Assembly: GCA_017308515.1 (NCBI GenBank)
Contig: JAFKEN010000005.1
Coordinates: forward strand, 310,001-374,000
DNA length: 64,000 nt
Direction: 5' to 3'
From: Actinomycetales bacterium
GTDB taxonomy: Bacteria; Actinomycetota; Actinomycetes; Actinomycetales; Microbacteriaceae
Each line of letters begins with the position of its first letter. Position 1 is the first letter of the stretch. This document shows positions 56,939 through 64,000 of the stretch, one piece after another. The position numbers and the translations under genes were made by a program. Under the pieces are notes generated by a model that had not been told where the DNA came from, ran no database searches, and saw only the letters and a program-made list of their open reading frames with translations.

Positions 56939-58042
56939 ATGCGTCTCCGCCCGCTCGCGGCCGGGGCGGCGCTCGCCGCCGTGCTCGGTCTCGTGGGCGG
57001 CTGCGCGACGGGGCCGATCCCCGAGCCCACGCCGACGACGCGCCAGCTCGGCGACGGCTCGCCCGATCGGCGACCGGCGCTGAGCGACCGCGCGCTCGCC
57101 GCACTCGTCGACCCGGCCCTGCCCGGATGCTCCGCCGCGGTCGGCGTGGAGGGCGGGATCGCCTGGGCGAACGCCGCGGGTCTCGCCGACCTCGCCACGG
57201 GGAGTCCGGTCACCGTCGACACGAGGTTCGACATGGCCTCGGTGACGAAGCAGTTCACGGCGACCGTGATCCTGCAGCTGGCCGACGAGGGGGCGATCGC
57301 GCTCAGCGACACGGTCGCCGCGCACGTGGCCGGCATGCCGGCGTGGGCCGAGACGACGACGCTCGAGCAGCTGCTGCACCACACGAGCCACATCCGCGAC
57401 TACTACCAGGCCATCCAGTTCGACTGGGGCCTCGGCTTCGCGGACTACGTGAGCCACGCGGACATGCTGCGCGCGATCGCCGACCTGCCGACGCTCGAAC
57501 CCGGCGAGGGCTTCCTCTACTCGAACTCGAACTACGTGCTGCTGGCCGAGGTGATCCAGCGGGTCACCGGGCAGACCTACCCCGAGGCGCTCGACGCGCG
57601 CATCTTCGCGCCGCTCGGCCTCGAGATGGTCGCGGGCCCCAACCTCAAAGCCGACGACGTGGCCGTCTCCTACGATGACGACCTGAACCGCCAGGACTCG
57701 GGATGGTCGGGCTACGGCGCCGTCGGCATCTTCTCGACGCCGACGCAGCTCGCCCTCTGGGGCGACCAGTACCGCGCCGGCGGTCTGGTGTCGCCCGCGG
57801 CGCTCGAGGGTGCGGTGCCCGAACCGGACGGCACCTTCTACGCCGCGGGCATCGAGATCCAGCCCGACGGATCACTCGCGCACCTCGGCCGCTTCGGCGG
57901 CCACATCACGACCTTCCGCGTCTCCGCCGACCGCGCGACCACGGTCGTCGTCATGTGCAACGGCCACAGCTCGAACCGGGAGGGGCTGTTCGACGCGCTG
58001 TGGGGGATCTGGGTGCAGGCGCCGGCGGCGGGGGCGGCGTAG
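56939..58042 (+). CDS. Beta-lactamase-family serine hydrolase lipoprotein
   Basis: A 367-residue class C/PBP4-type serine hydrolase with a lipoprotein signal (lipobox ending in Cys22, VGGC). Active-site motifs are SVTK (Ser101-Lys104) and YSN (194-196); the third motif may be HLGRFGGH near the C-terminus. It is anchored outside the membrane and may be a carboxypeptidase, esterase or D-amino peptidase. True beta-lactamase activity is not implied. The ATG at 56939 is the lipoprotein start; longer upstream starts would break the signal. Confidence 0.87.
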   Translation: MRLRPLAAGAALAAVLGLVGGCATGPIPEPTPTTRQLGDGSPDRRPALSDRALAALVDPALPGCSAAVGVEGGIAWANAAGLADLATGSPVTVDTRFDMASVTKQFTATVILQLADEGAIALSDTVAAHVAGMPAWAETTTLEQLLHHTSHIRDYYQAIQFDWGLGFADYVSHADMLRAIADLPTLEPGEGFLYSNSNYVLLAEVIQRVTGQTYPEALDARIFAPLGLEMVAGPNLKADDVAVSYDDDLNRQDSGWSGYGAVGIFSTPTQLALWGDQYRAGGLVSPAALEGAVPEPDGTFYAAGIEIQPDGSLAHLGRFGGHITTFRVSADRATTVVVMCNGHSSNREGLFDALWGIWVQAPAAGAA

Positions 58043-58049
58043 GTAATCG

Positions 58050-59048
58050 CTAGGAGGAGACGCTCGCGCCTTTCGTCCGATTGCACTTCCAACAGAGTGT
58101 CTGGAGATTCTCCTCCGTACTGAGACCGCCTCTCGACACCGGGACAATATGGTCCACCTCTAGTAGCAGGTGGGGCTCCACTGCGAGCGAGACGCCACAC
58201 AGTCGGCACGTGTGTTGGTCGCGATCCTTGATATAGCTGCGGAGCCGGGCAGTCATGAGCGCCCGTTGCCCAGCAGCGGACTTTGCCCATCGGATCTTGT
58301 CGACAAGAGTCTCGGACAGCGCGTCCAGCGTCGGCGTGTCCAGGCGCACTACGGTCTGCTGGCTGCTGTTGCCGCCAGCTGACACGTACTGAAACTTGTA
58401 CTCGGGGTACGGCACGAACACGGGCGAGAGGTGCACGCCCACCTGACTCCAGAACTCGTCTCGGTAGTGCTTGAGGATGAACGCTGGCGGGTCGATCTTC
58501 GCGGCTATGTCAGCCTCACGAGCTCGAACGTTTGCGACGGCGTCCTCCAGGCGAGATATGTCGGTAGCGACGCGTTGGACATCCGCCAGGGTGTTCTGGT
58601 CGGCCTTCACCGAGAAGTACTTCATGAAGTACTTGATGGGATCAGCGCTCGCGTTACGGACCACTTGCAACGAAGCATTGTGAACGTGGGGCGCATACTC
58701 GACCACATTCCGGTCTCGACGATTGTTCCAGGAGGAGGTGTTCTCAAACGTGGCAAGATGCGCGTACTGGCCCGTTCCGGACGCACCCAACTCAAAGGAT
58801 CCGCTGGCGCGGATTTCTTCGACGTAGCCGACCACTTCATTGTGCTCGGCAACCACCGACGCGACCTCTGACTTGAGAGCTTGAAACTGCTCCGAGCCGA
58901 AATAGCGGTTCTTTCGAATCACGCGGACAATCGGATTCGCGATTAGAACCAGCCCCAAGGCCAGCAGCATCAACACCCCGTTTTGCGTCGATAAGACGAC
59001 AACCAAAGGGGCAGCTATAAGCAGCGTGATGAACAGGGGCTTCGGCAT
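58050..59048 (-). CDS. Membrane-anchored HNH endonuclease-domain protein, low GC
   Basis: A 332-residue protein. Two N-terminal hydrophobic segments (about 5-42) are followed by a helical region with coiled-coil character and a middle domain I do not recognise. The C-terminal HNH nuclease has CRLC (281-284), the DH pair (299-300), Asn314 and CWKC (319-322), so zinc and catalytic residues are intact. GC content is about 55-58%, against above 70% in neighbours, and codon use is unlike theirs, which points to transfer. It lies next to tRNA-Tyr, ends 7 bp from the convergent gene and has a 20-bp palindrome upstream. A defence role is possible, not shown. Confidence 0.85.
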   Translation of the reverse strand: MPKPLFITLLIAAPLVVVLSTQNGVLMLLALGLVLIANPIVRVIRKNRYFGSEQFQALKSEVASVVAEHNEVVGYVEEIRASGSFELGASGTGQYAHLATFENTSSWNNRRDRNVVEYAPHVHNASLQVVRNASADPIKYFMKYFSVKADQNTLADVQRVATDISRLEDAVANVRAREADIAAKIDPPAFILKHYRDEFWSQVGVHLSPVFVPYPEYKFQYVSAGGNSSQQTVVRLDTPTLDALSETLVDKIRWAKSAAGQRALMTARLRSYIKDRDQHTCRLCGVSLAVEPHLLLEVDHIVPVSRGGLSTEENLQTLCWKCNRTKGASVSS

Positions 59049-59085
59049 GGGACCGGGTCTCTCCGCGCTCGAAAGGTGACGACGA

Positions 59086-59105
59086 TGTCAATCTCGAGTT
59101 TGACA
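59086..59105. promoter_or_regulatory. 20-bp palindrome upstream of the HNH gene
   Basis: TGTCAA-T-CTCGAG-T-TTGACA: a perfect dyad except for the T/T pair at positions 7 and 14. It is 38 bp upstream of the HNH start, and each arm gives a TTGACA -35 pointing outward. It may be an operator for autoregulation. Confidence 0.6.
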
Positions 59106-59141
59106 CATGTCTGTGCCGCTATGGGCGCGAGTCGTAGAGCG

Positions 59142-59181
59142 ACGGAAGCCCCGTCGACGCAGAGGTCGACGGGGCTTCCGT
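59142..59181 (-). terminator. Terminator hairpin after tRNA-Tyr
   Basis: A 17-bp perfect stem (arms 59142-59158 and 59165-59181, loop GCAGAG on the plus strand) starting 5 bp past the tRNA 3' end. There is no T-tract, as is usual in high-GC Actinobacteria. It also separates the tRNA from the HNH gene. Confidence 0.85.
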
Positions 59182-59185
59182 GTGG

Positions 59186-59267
59186 TGGCGAGTGAGGGAT
59201 TCGAACCCCCGAAGTCGTAGACAGCTGATTTACAGTCAGATCCCTTTGGCCGCTTGGGTAACTCGCC
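59186..59267 (-). tRNA. tRNA-Tyr (GTA)
   Basis: Minus-strand class II cloverleaf: acceptor GGCGAGT pairs with ACTCGCC, D arm CCCAAGCGGCCAAAGGG, anticodon loop CTGTAAA (anticodon GTA), a variable arm, and T loop TTCGAAT. A73 is present; CCA is not encoded. Confidence 0.96.
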
Positions 59268-59386
59268 ATGCGCCCCCGAACGGCTCGTGACCGCGCGGAA
59301 GCGCCCGACAAGGATACAAGCTCCGCGGGGTCGGGATGACCGTACCCGGTCCACCGCGCTCGACGTCCCCGCAGCGCGCCGAGGGG

Positions 59387-60154
59387 TCACCCGGCGGCGG
59401 GAGTCACGCTCGCGCCGACCACGCTCTGTGCCGCCTCCCCGTACGCGACCGCCCGCGCGGCGACCTCGCCGACGTAGGTGGTGGCCGAGTTGTAGGCCTC
59501 GACCGCGGCGCGCCACCCCTCTTCCGTGTCCTGCGGCTTGGACGCGCGGCAGAGGTAGTTGGTGGCCGCCATCGAGGCGTCGTCGATGTCCTGCGGGTCG
59601 GCCACGCCATCCCCGTCGATGTCGATGTGCCAGTTGCGCCAGCTCTGCGGGATCATCTGGAACGGCCCAACCGCCCGGTCGAGGTGGGCGTCGGCGTCGA
59701 TCTCGCCGCCGTCCGAGTCGGGGATGAGCGCGACCCCGTCGCCGTCGAGCGCGACTCCGTAGATCGGGGGCGACACCCGACCGTCGGCGTCGACCTCGGA
59801 TCCGTCGTGCCGGCCGTGATCGCTCTCGATCCATCCGATCGCGGCGAGCGTCGTCCAGGAGAAGACGCACTCGGGCATGGTGTCGTGCTTCACGATCGCG
59901 GCGGCGGCGTAGGCGGCGAGCTGGCGGGCGGGGATGCCGGTGGCCTCCGAGACGGCGCTGACCCAGGCGGGATCCGCCAGGTCGGCGTATCCGACGGAGG
60001 CCGGATTCTTCGGCGGGGTCGGCGCGGGCTCGGCCCACCTCGGCGCCGGCGCCGGCAGCGCCGCGACGCACCCCGCGAGCACCCCGGCCGCGAGAGCGAG
60101 AGCCGCCGCGACCGATACCCGCCTCGGGACGGGGAGCATCCGGCGGCCGCGCAT
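59387..60154 (-). CDS. Lytic murein transglycosylase lipoprotein with calcium-loop insert
   Basis: A 255-residue SLT-type enzyme with a lipoprotein signal (lipobox VLAGC). Catalytic Glu is in AIGWIESDHG; VGPFQMIPQSW and AVEAYNSA complete the SLT motifs. Between them sits DIDGDGVADPQDID, a canonical 12-residue EF-hand-type calcium loop, and an earlier LDGDGVALIPDSDGG segment. Cleavage of glycan strands outside the cell is expected. Two ATGs exist 5 codons apart; the first is used here. Confidence 0.9.
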   Translation of the reverse strand: MRGRRMLPVPRRVSVAAALALAAGVLAGCVAALPAPAPRWAEPAPTPPKNPASVGYADLADPAWVSAVSEATGIPARQLAAYAAAAIVKHDTMPECVFSWTTLAAIGWIESDHGRHDGSEVDADGRVSPPIYGVALDGDGVALIPDSDGGEIDADAHLDRAVGPFQMIPQSWRNWHIDIDGDGVADPQDIDDASMAATNYLCRASKPQDTEEGWRAAVEAYNSATTYVGEVAARAVAYGEAAQSVVGASVTPAAG

Positions 60155-60165
60155 GTGCCTCGTTC

Positions 60166-60171
60166 TAGCAT
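60166..60171 (+). promoter_or_regulatory. -10 of leaderless yajQ-like gene
   Basis: TAGCAT, 6 bp, ATG at 60178. There is no ribosome site. The gap to the divergent transglycosylase start is only 23 bp, so promoters overlap. Confidence 0.5.
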
Positions 60172-60177
60172 GGCGAC

Positions 60178-60666
60178 ATGGCCGATTCCTCTTTCGACAT
60201 CGTCAGCAAGGTCGACCCGATGGAGGCGCAGAACGCCCTCAACCAGGCCGAGAAGGAGATCGCGCAGCGCTACGACTTCAAGGGCGTGGGCGCGTCGATC
60301 GACACCTCCGGCGGCAAGGTCGTCATGAAGGCGAACTCCGAGGAGCGCGTCAAGGCGGTGCTCGACGTCTACCAGTCCAAGCTCATCAAGCGCGGCATCT
60401 CGCTGCAGTCGCTCGACGCGGGCGAGCCCTTCGCGAGCGGCAAGGAGTACCGCATCGAGTCGACGCTCAAAGAAGGGATCACGAGCGACGACGCGAAGAA
60501 GATCGCCAAGATCATCCGCGACGAGGCCCCCAAGACGGTGAAGAGCCAGATCCAGGGCGACGAGCTGCGCGTCACGAGCAAGAGCCGCGACGACCTGCAG
60601 GCGACGATCGCGCTGCTCAAGGGCAAGGATCTCGACGTCGCCCTGCAGTTCGTGAACTTCCGGTAG
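60178..60666 (+). CDS. yajQ: YajQ family nucleotide-binding protein
   Basis: A 162-residue UPF0234 protein: [20 protein letters not shown] at the start, RYDFKGV, the tandem ferredoxin-like fold and the ending [11 protein letters not shown]. Length and motifs match the family throughout. YajQ proteins bind nucleotides, c-di-GMP in Xanthomonas, and possibly RNA; the role in Actinobacteria is unclear. Confidence 0.95.
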   Translation: MADSSFDIVSKVDPMEAQNALNQAEKEIAQRYDFKGVGASIDTSGGKVVMKANSEERVKAVLDVYQSKLIKRGISLQSLDAGEPFASGKEYRIESTLKEGITSDDAKKIAKIIRDEAPKTVKSQIQGDELRVTSKSRDDLQATIALLKGKDLDVALQFVNFR

Positions 60667-60726
60667 CCGACCCCGACACGGGCGGCCACCGCCGCCGCGC
60701 GCGGAGGCGCGGGCCATGATGGTGCC

Positions 60727-62220
60727 ATGGACGACGACACCGTCGACGCGACCATCCAGATCGACGCCGGCCTTTTCACGCTGCTCGTCCTGCTCGCGCT
60801 CATCCTCATCGACATCGGGCTGCGCGTGTTCGCGATCGTCTACGTGCCCCGCAACCGCCGACCGCAGACCGCGGCCGCGTGGCTGCTCGCGATCTTCTTC
60901 CTGCCCTACCTCGGCATCCTGCTGTTCCTGCTGCTCGGGTCGGCGCGGCTGCCGAAGGGCCGGCGGCGCAAGCAGCGCGAGATCAACGAGTACATCCTCG
61001 CTACGACGGAGGGCATCGACCGGGTCACCCGCGACGAGCCCTGGCCCGAGTGGCTGGCCCCGATCGTCGAGCTCAACCGCACCCTCGGGGCGATGCCGCT
61101 CGTCGGCGGCAACGCGGCCGAGCTCTACGACGACAACCAGGCCGCCTATGACGCGATGACCGCGGCGGTGCGCACGGCGACCCGCACGGTGCACGCCGAG
61201 TTCTACATCATGTCGCTCGACGCGACGACGGAGCCCTTCTTCGACGCGCTCGAGGAGGCCGTCGGCCGCGGGGTCACGGTGCGCGTGCTGCTCGACCACC
61301 TTGGCAACTGGCAGTACCCGGGCTTCCGGCGCACGAAGAAGCGACTCACCGCGATGGGGGCGCAGTGGCACCTGATGCTGCCGTTCCAGCCGCTGCGGGG
61401 CAAGGTCCAGCGCCCCGACCTGCGCAACCACCGGAAGCTCCTCGTGATCGACGGCGAGGTCGCCTTCACCGGATCCGCGAACGTCATCGAGACCCCGTAC
61501 CAGAAGAAGGCCAACCATCGGCGCGGCCTGCACTGGAAGGACCTGATGGCCCGCTTCGAGGGCCCCGTCGTCGCCGGCATCGACGCGGTCTTCGTCACCG
61601 ACTGGTACTCCGAGACCGACGAGCTGCTCGCCCGCGAGGCGGCGCCCGCGCGCGCGACCGGGACCGGCGCCCTCGACTGCCAGGTGGTGCCCTCCGGGCC
61701 GGGCTTCGAGGGCGAGAACAACCTGCGGCTGTTCAACTCGCTCGTCTACGCGGCGCAGTCGAAGGTCATCCTGACGTCGCCCTACTTCGTGCCCGACGAC
61801 TCGATGCTCTACGCCATCACGACCGCCGCGCAGTCGGGGCTCGACGTGCAGCTGATCGCCTCGGAGATGGGCGACCAGTTCCTCGTCTACCACGCGCAGC
61901 GCAGCTACTACGAGGCGCTGCTCAAGGCGGGGGTGCGGATCTTCCTCTACCGCAAGCCGACGATCCTGCACGCCAAGCACATGACGATCGACGACGAGAT
62001 CTCGATCATCGGCTCGAGCAACATGGACATGCGCAGCTTCAGCCTCGACCTCGAGCTGTCGGTCATGGTGCGCGGCGGCGACTTCCTGCAGAAGCTGCGC
62101 GCGATCGAGGACGACTACAAGGCGCACTCGCACGAGCTGACGCTCGACCAGTGGATGGAGCGCCCCGCGCTCTCGGCCGCGTTCGACAACGCGGCGCGGC
62201 TCACGGCCGCGCTGCAGTAG
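60727..62220 (+). CDS. cls: Cardiolipin synthase (phospholipase D family)
   Basis: A 497-residue membrane enzyme with two N-terminal membrane segments (about 14-70) and two HKD motifs, at His235 (HRKLLVIDGE) and His415 (HAKHMTIDDE), each followed by GSANV/GSSNMD. It condenses phosphatidylglycerol into cardiolipin. CATGAT lies 6 bp before the ATG, a weaker leaderless arrangement. Confidence 0.93.
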   Translation: MDDDTVDATIQIDAGLFTLLVLLALILIDIGLRVFAIVYVPRNRRPQTAAAWLLAIFFLPYLGILLFLLLGSARLPKGRRRKQREINEYILATTEGIDRVTRDEPWPEWLAPIVELNRTLGAMPLVGGNAAELYDDNQAAYDAMTAAVRTATRTVHAEFYIMSLDATTEPFFDALEEAVGRGVTVRVLLDHLGNWQYPGFRRTKKRLTAMGAQWHLMLPFQPLRGKVQRPDLRNHRKLLVIDGEVAFTGSANVIETPYQKKANHRRGLHWKDLMARFEGPVVAGIDAVFVTDWYSETDELLAREAAPARATGTGALDCQVVPSGPGFEGENNLRLFNSLVYAAQSKVILTSPYFVPDDSMLYAITTAAQSGLDVQLIASEMGDQFLVYHAQRSYYEALLKAGVRIFLYRKPTILHAKHMTIDDEISIIGSSNMDMRSFSLDLELSVMVRGGDFLQKLRAIEDDYKAHSHELTLDQWMERPALSAAFDNAARLTAALQ

Positions 62221-62293
62221 CCGGCGTCGTCGGCCGCCTCGCTTCGCGCATCGACCACGGGGAGCCGGTCGCCGTCGGCATCGTTTCCCGAAC

Positions 62294-63142
62294 TCAGGAT
62301 CGCAGGGCTCGTTCCCCGCGACGCAGGGCGATTTCGGCCTCTCGTCCTGAGAACGGCGCGCCGCGCGACTCCCGCACCGCCGCGATCACCGCCTGCATGA
62401 CCGAGGGGAGATCGTCGAGCACCTGAGCCGCGTCGAAGCGGAGAGGCGTCAGTCCCCCGACGGCCGTCGCCGAGTCGCGGACGTAGTCGACATGGCGTCG
62501 GGGACCACGGTGAAACGCAGCGCCGTCGGTCTCCACCACGACGCGTCCTTCCACGACGAGATCCACTCGACCGACACCGGCGATGACGACCTGGCTCTCG
62601 ACCCGTAGACCGGCGAGAACCAGTGCCACGCGAACGATCGACTCGAGGCCCGACTCCGCTCGGGAGTCGACGAGATCGAGAATGCGTCGCCGGCGCGCAT
62701 CTCTGCAGTGCGGGCGCAGATCGGACATCCGCACGAGTCCGAGATGCAGCGCGGAGTCGACGGACGCCACCGCGTCGATCGGGTGCTGGCACAGCATCGC
62801 CGTCAGCAGTGCGTCGAGCACCGATACTCGCGCAAGCTCGGGCGGGTTCACCGTGCGCTCCCAGTGTCGCCGGGCCGCTCCGGGGCGCAGTCGCGAGGCA
62901 TTGCGCGGCAACTGCACGTGCAGTCCGGTGCGGCGGCTGACCCAGACGCCGTAAGAGCGCAGGGCTGAGATGCAACCAAGTGCACCTCCGATCCGCACGG
63001 CCTCGATCTCGTCGGCGCCCGATTCCGAATCGGCGTAGAGGCCCCGGCGAACGCGCACGAGTGTCCCCTCGGCGACGAGGTCGGCGATGCGCGACTTCGT
63101 GATGCCGCGGGCGCGCAACGACGCCATCGAGTGGATCGCCAT
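62294..63142 (-). CDS. AbiEi-like HTH plus DUF559 domain protein
   Basis: A 282-residue protein. The first 60 residues resemble the AbiEi antitoxin-type winged helix (MASLRARGITKSRIADLVAEGTLVRVRRGLY). The C-terminal third resembles DUF559, a very-short-patch-repair-like nuclease fold, with Asp in GVGRVDLVVEG and Glu in VVVETDG. This type is common in multiple copies in Actinobacteria. No AbiEii toxin gene is adjacent, so it is not a complete toxin-antitoxin pair. The function is not established. Confidence 0.82.
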   Translation of the reverse strand: MAIHSMASLRARGITKSRIADLVAEGTLVRVRRGLYADSESGADEIEAVRIGGALGCISALRSYGVWVSRRTGLHVQLPRNASRLRPGAARRHWERTVNPPELARVSVLDALLTAMLCQHPIDAVASVDSALHLGLVRMSDLRPHCRDARRRRILDLVDSRAESGLESIVRVALVLAGLRVESQVVIAGVGRVDLVVEGRVVVETDGAAFHRGPRRHVDYVRDSATAVGGLTPLRFDAAQVLDDLPSVMQAVIAAVRESRGAPFSGREAEIALRRGERALRS

Positions 63143-63200
63143 GACGCGAGAGTGCCCGGCGACGGCCTCTCCCGGCGCGGGGATCGGCGATCGGGGGAAT

Positions 63201-63221
63201 CCGCGAGGTCGGACCTCGCGG
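63201..63221. terminator. Hairpin between fprA-like and DUF559 genes
   Basis: CCGCGAGGTC (63201-63210) and GACCTCGCGG (63212-63221) form a perfect 10-bp inverted repeat with one base between. It is probably a transcription end for the fprA-like gene. Confidence 0.6.
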
Positions 63222-63239
63222 TGGGGTATGCGGCCCCAC

Positions 63240-63296
63240 TCAGGACGAGGGCGCGGATCCTGCGCCCGGCGCGCATCTCGACGCCGCTCGTCCTGA
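63240..63296. repeat. Inverted repeat containing a copy of the DUF559 3' sequence
   Basis: TCAGGACGAG (63240-63249) is the reverse complement of CTCGTCCTGA (63287-63296), with an inner GCGC/GCGC dyad. The right arm and the next 7 bp match 62341-62357, inside the 3' end of the DUF559 gene, with one mismatch. On the minus strand it reads PFSGR in both. It may be a remnant of a second DUF559 gene and may serve as a terminator. Confidence 0.5.
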
Positions 63297-63337
63297 AAAC
63301 GGCCGGCGCAGGCGGGACTGCCTCCCGCCGCCGGGGG

Positions 63338-64000
63338 CTACTCCCCGCGCGAGATCGCGACCATCTCGACGCGGTCGACGACCTTCACGCGCACCCGCTC
63401 CGGCTCGTGGCCGGCGGCGGTCCACGCGGCGCCGAGGGCGAGCTCGTGCTCGTCGAGACGGTGCCAGCCGGCGAGGTCGGTCCAGGCCACGCCGCGCTCC
63501 TCCAGCAGGGCGGTGACCGCCTCCTCCGACGGGTCCTCGGGGCTCCACCAGGAGGCCTGGTCGTTCACGAGGTGGCCGATGGTCTCCATCGCGTCGCTCT
63601 TGGTGTGGCCGATGAGGCCGACCGGGCCGCGCTTGATCCAGCCGGTCGCGTAGACGCCCGGCATGATGTCGTCGAGCTGGCCGCCCTGGTCGTCGACCTG
63701 CAGCACCTGACCCTCGTGGTTGGGGATCACCCCGCGCCGCTCGTCGTAGGGGACGCCCGGCAGCGGCGACCCGAAGTAGCCGACCGCGCGGTAGACGGCC
63801 TGCACCGGCACCTCGCGGATCTCGCCGGTGCCGCGGATGCCGCCCGCGCCATCCGCCTCGGTGCGCTCGAACCGGAACGCGGCGACCCGCCCGTCGGGGC
63901 CGGCCACCACCTCGTGCGGCTTCGCGTGGAAGTGCAGGTGCAGCCGCCGGCTGGCGGCGCCGGTCTCGCGCTGCCGCCACTGGGTGAAGACGCGGTCGAT
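63338..64000 (-). CDS. fprA: FprA-type ferredoxin/adrenodoxin-NADP+ reductase (partial)
   Basis: The C-terminal 220 residues of an FAD- and NADPH-binding reductase; the N-terminus is beyond the window end. Visible signatures are YRAVGYFGSPLPGVPYDERRGVIPN and YATGWIKRGPVGLIGHTKSDA, as in mycobacterial FprA, whose motif normally reads GVIGTNK. The reading frame is open to 64000. It passes electrons from NADPH to ferredoxin for P450s or other enzymes. Confidence 0.9.
   Translation of the reverse strand: MDRVFTQWRQRETGAASRRLHLHFHAKPHEVVAGPDGRVAAFRFERTEADGAGGIRGTGEIREVPVQAVYRAVGYFGSPLPGVPYDERRGVIPNHEGQVLQVDDQGGQLDDIMPGVYATGWIKRGPVGLIGHTKSDAMETIGHLVNDQASWWSPEDPSEEAVTALLEERGVAWTDLAGWHRLDEHELALGAAWTAAGHEPERVRVKVVDRVEMVAISRGE

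Noticed and set aside
56939-58042. True beta-lactamase
   Set aside because: Only the SxxK and YxN motifs of the broad serine hydrolase family are seen; lipoprotein relatives are mostly carboxypeptidases or esterases.
59186-59267. Attachment-site repeat at the tRNA-Tyr 3' end
   Set aside because: I found no second copy of the tRNA 3' sequence near the HNH gene boundaries and no integrase gene in the window.
62294-63142. AbiE toxin-antitoxin system
   Set aside because: No AbiEii nucleotidyltransferase gene is next to the AbiEi-like protein.

Overview
The window is about 72% GC with near-total G/C in third codon positions. It shows SD-led and apparently leaderless (TANNNT, 6-7 nt, ATG/GTG) genes, many GTG starts and 4-bp ATGA/GTGA gene overlaps. 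With Actinobacteria-type families (FprA-like reductase, TreXYZ, maltokinase, lipoprotein binding proteins) this points to a Microbacteriaceae-like soil or plant actinobacterium. Coding density is very high: the largest gap between genes is about 270 bp (56665-56938).

Region 1 (1-15008) looks like a C-glycoside utilisation island. It carries a GMC oxidoreductase (CarA-like), a small DUF6379 protein (CarC/DgpB-like beta subunit) overlapping a sugar-phosphate-isomerase TIM barrel (CarB/DgpC-like alpha subunit, cut by the window start), and two proteins in which these two subunits are fused into one chain. Three further TIM-barrel isomerases, a CUT1 sugar ABC transporter without its own ATPase, a LysR regulator, an LVIVD-repeat protein and an FAD monooxygenase complete it. 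By analogy with CarA/CarBC and DgpABC, the sugar would be oxidised to a 3-keto-C-glycoside, the C-C bond cleaved, and sugar and aglycone processed further.

Region 2 (15101-21832) is an O-glycoside operon (binding protein, two permeases, cytoplasmic GH3 glucosidase) divergent from a LacI repressor, with a LacI-type operator between them. Region 3 (21724-26632) is an acyl-CoA catabolic operon: SDR, amidohydrolase, MaoC hydratase, acyl-CoA synthetase and MarR, with a LysR-type HTH-only protein upstream. It could serve aglycone side chains (inference). Region 4 (26688-35532) holds a CocE/S15-type hydrolase, an oligopeptide-type ABC transporter with a permease-ATPase fusion, ThuA and a Gfo/Idh/MocA dehydrogenase. 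Region 5 (35704-41456) has a shortened DUF3237 protein, an MgtA-type P-ATPase, a tandem universal stress protein and a large APC/KUP-like permease.

Two tRNA genes (Met, Thr) at 41.5-41.7 kb precede Region 6 (41884-53300), an alpha-glucan/trehalose cluster: maltokinase, treX, treY, treZ and two more GH13 enzymes. Region 7 (53302-62220) contains envelope and housekeeping genes: SDR, M23 peptidase, IMPase, beta-lactamase-like lipoprotein, lytic transglycosylase, YajQ and cardiolipin synthase. It is interrupted by a low-GC membrane-anchored HNH nuclease gene next to tRNA-Tyr. The window ends with an AbiEi/DUF559-like gene and the 3' part of an FprA-type reductase gene.

The observation I rate highest is the co-occurrence of one split and two fused C-glycoside deglycosidase-like modules, in the same domain order, within 12.5 kb.
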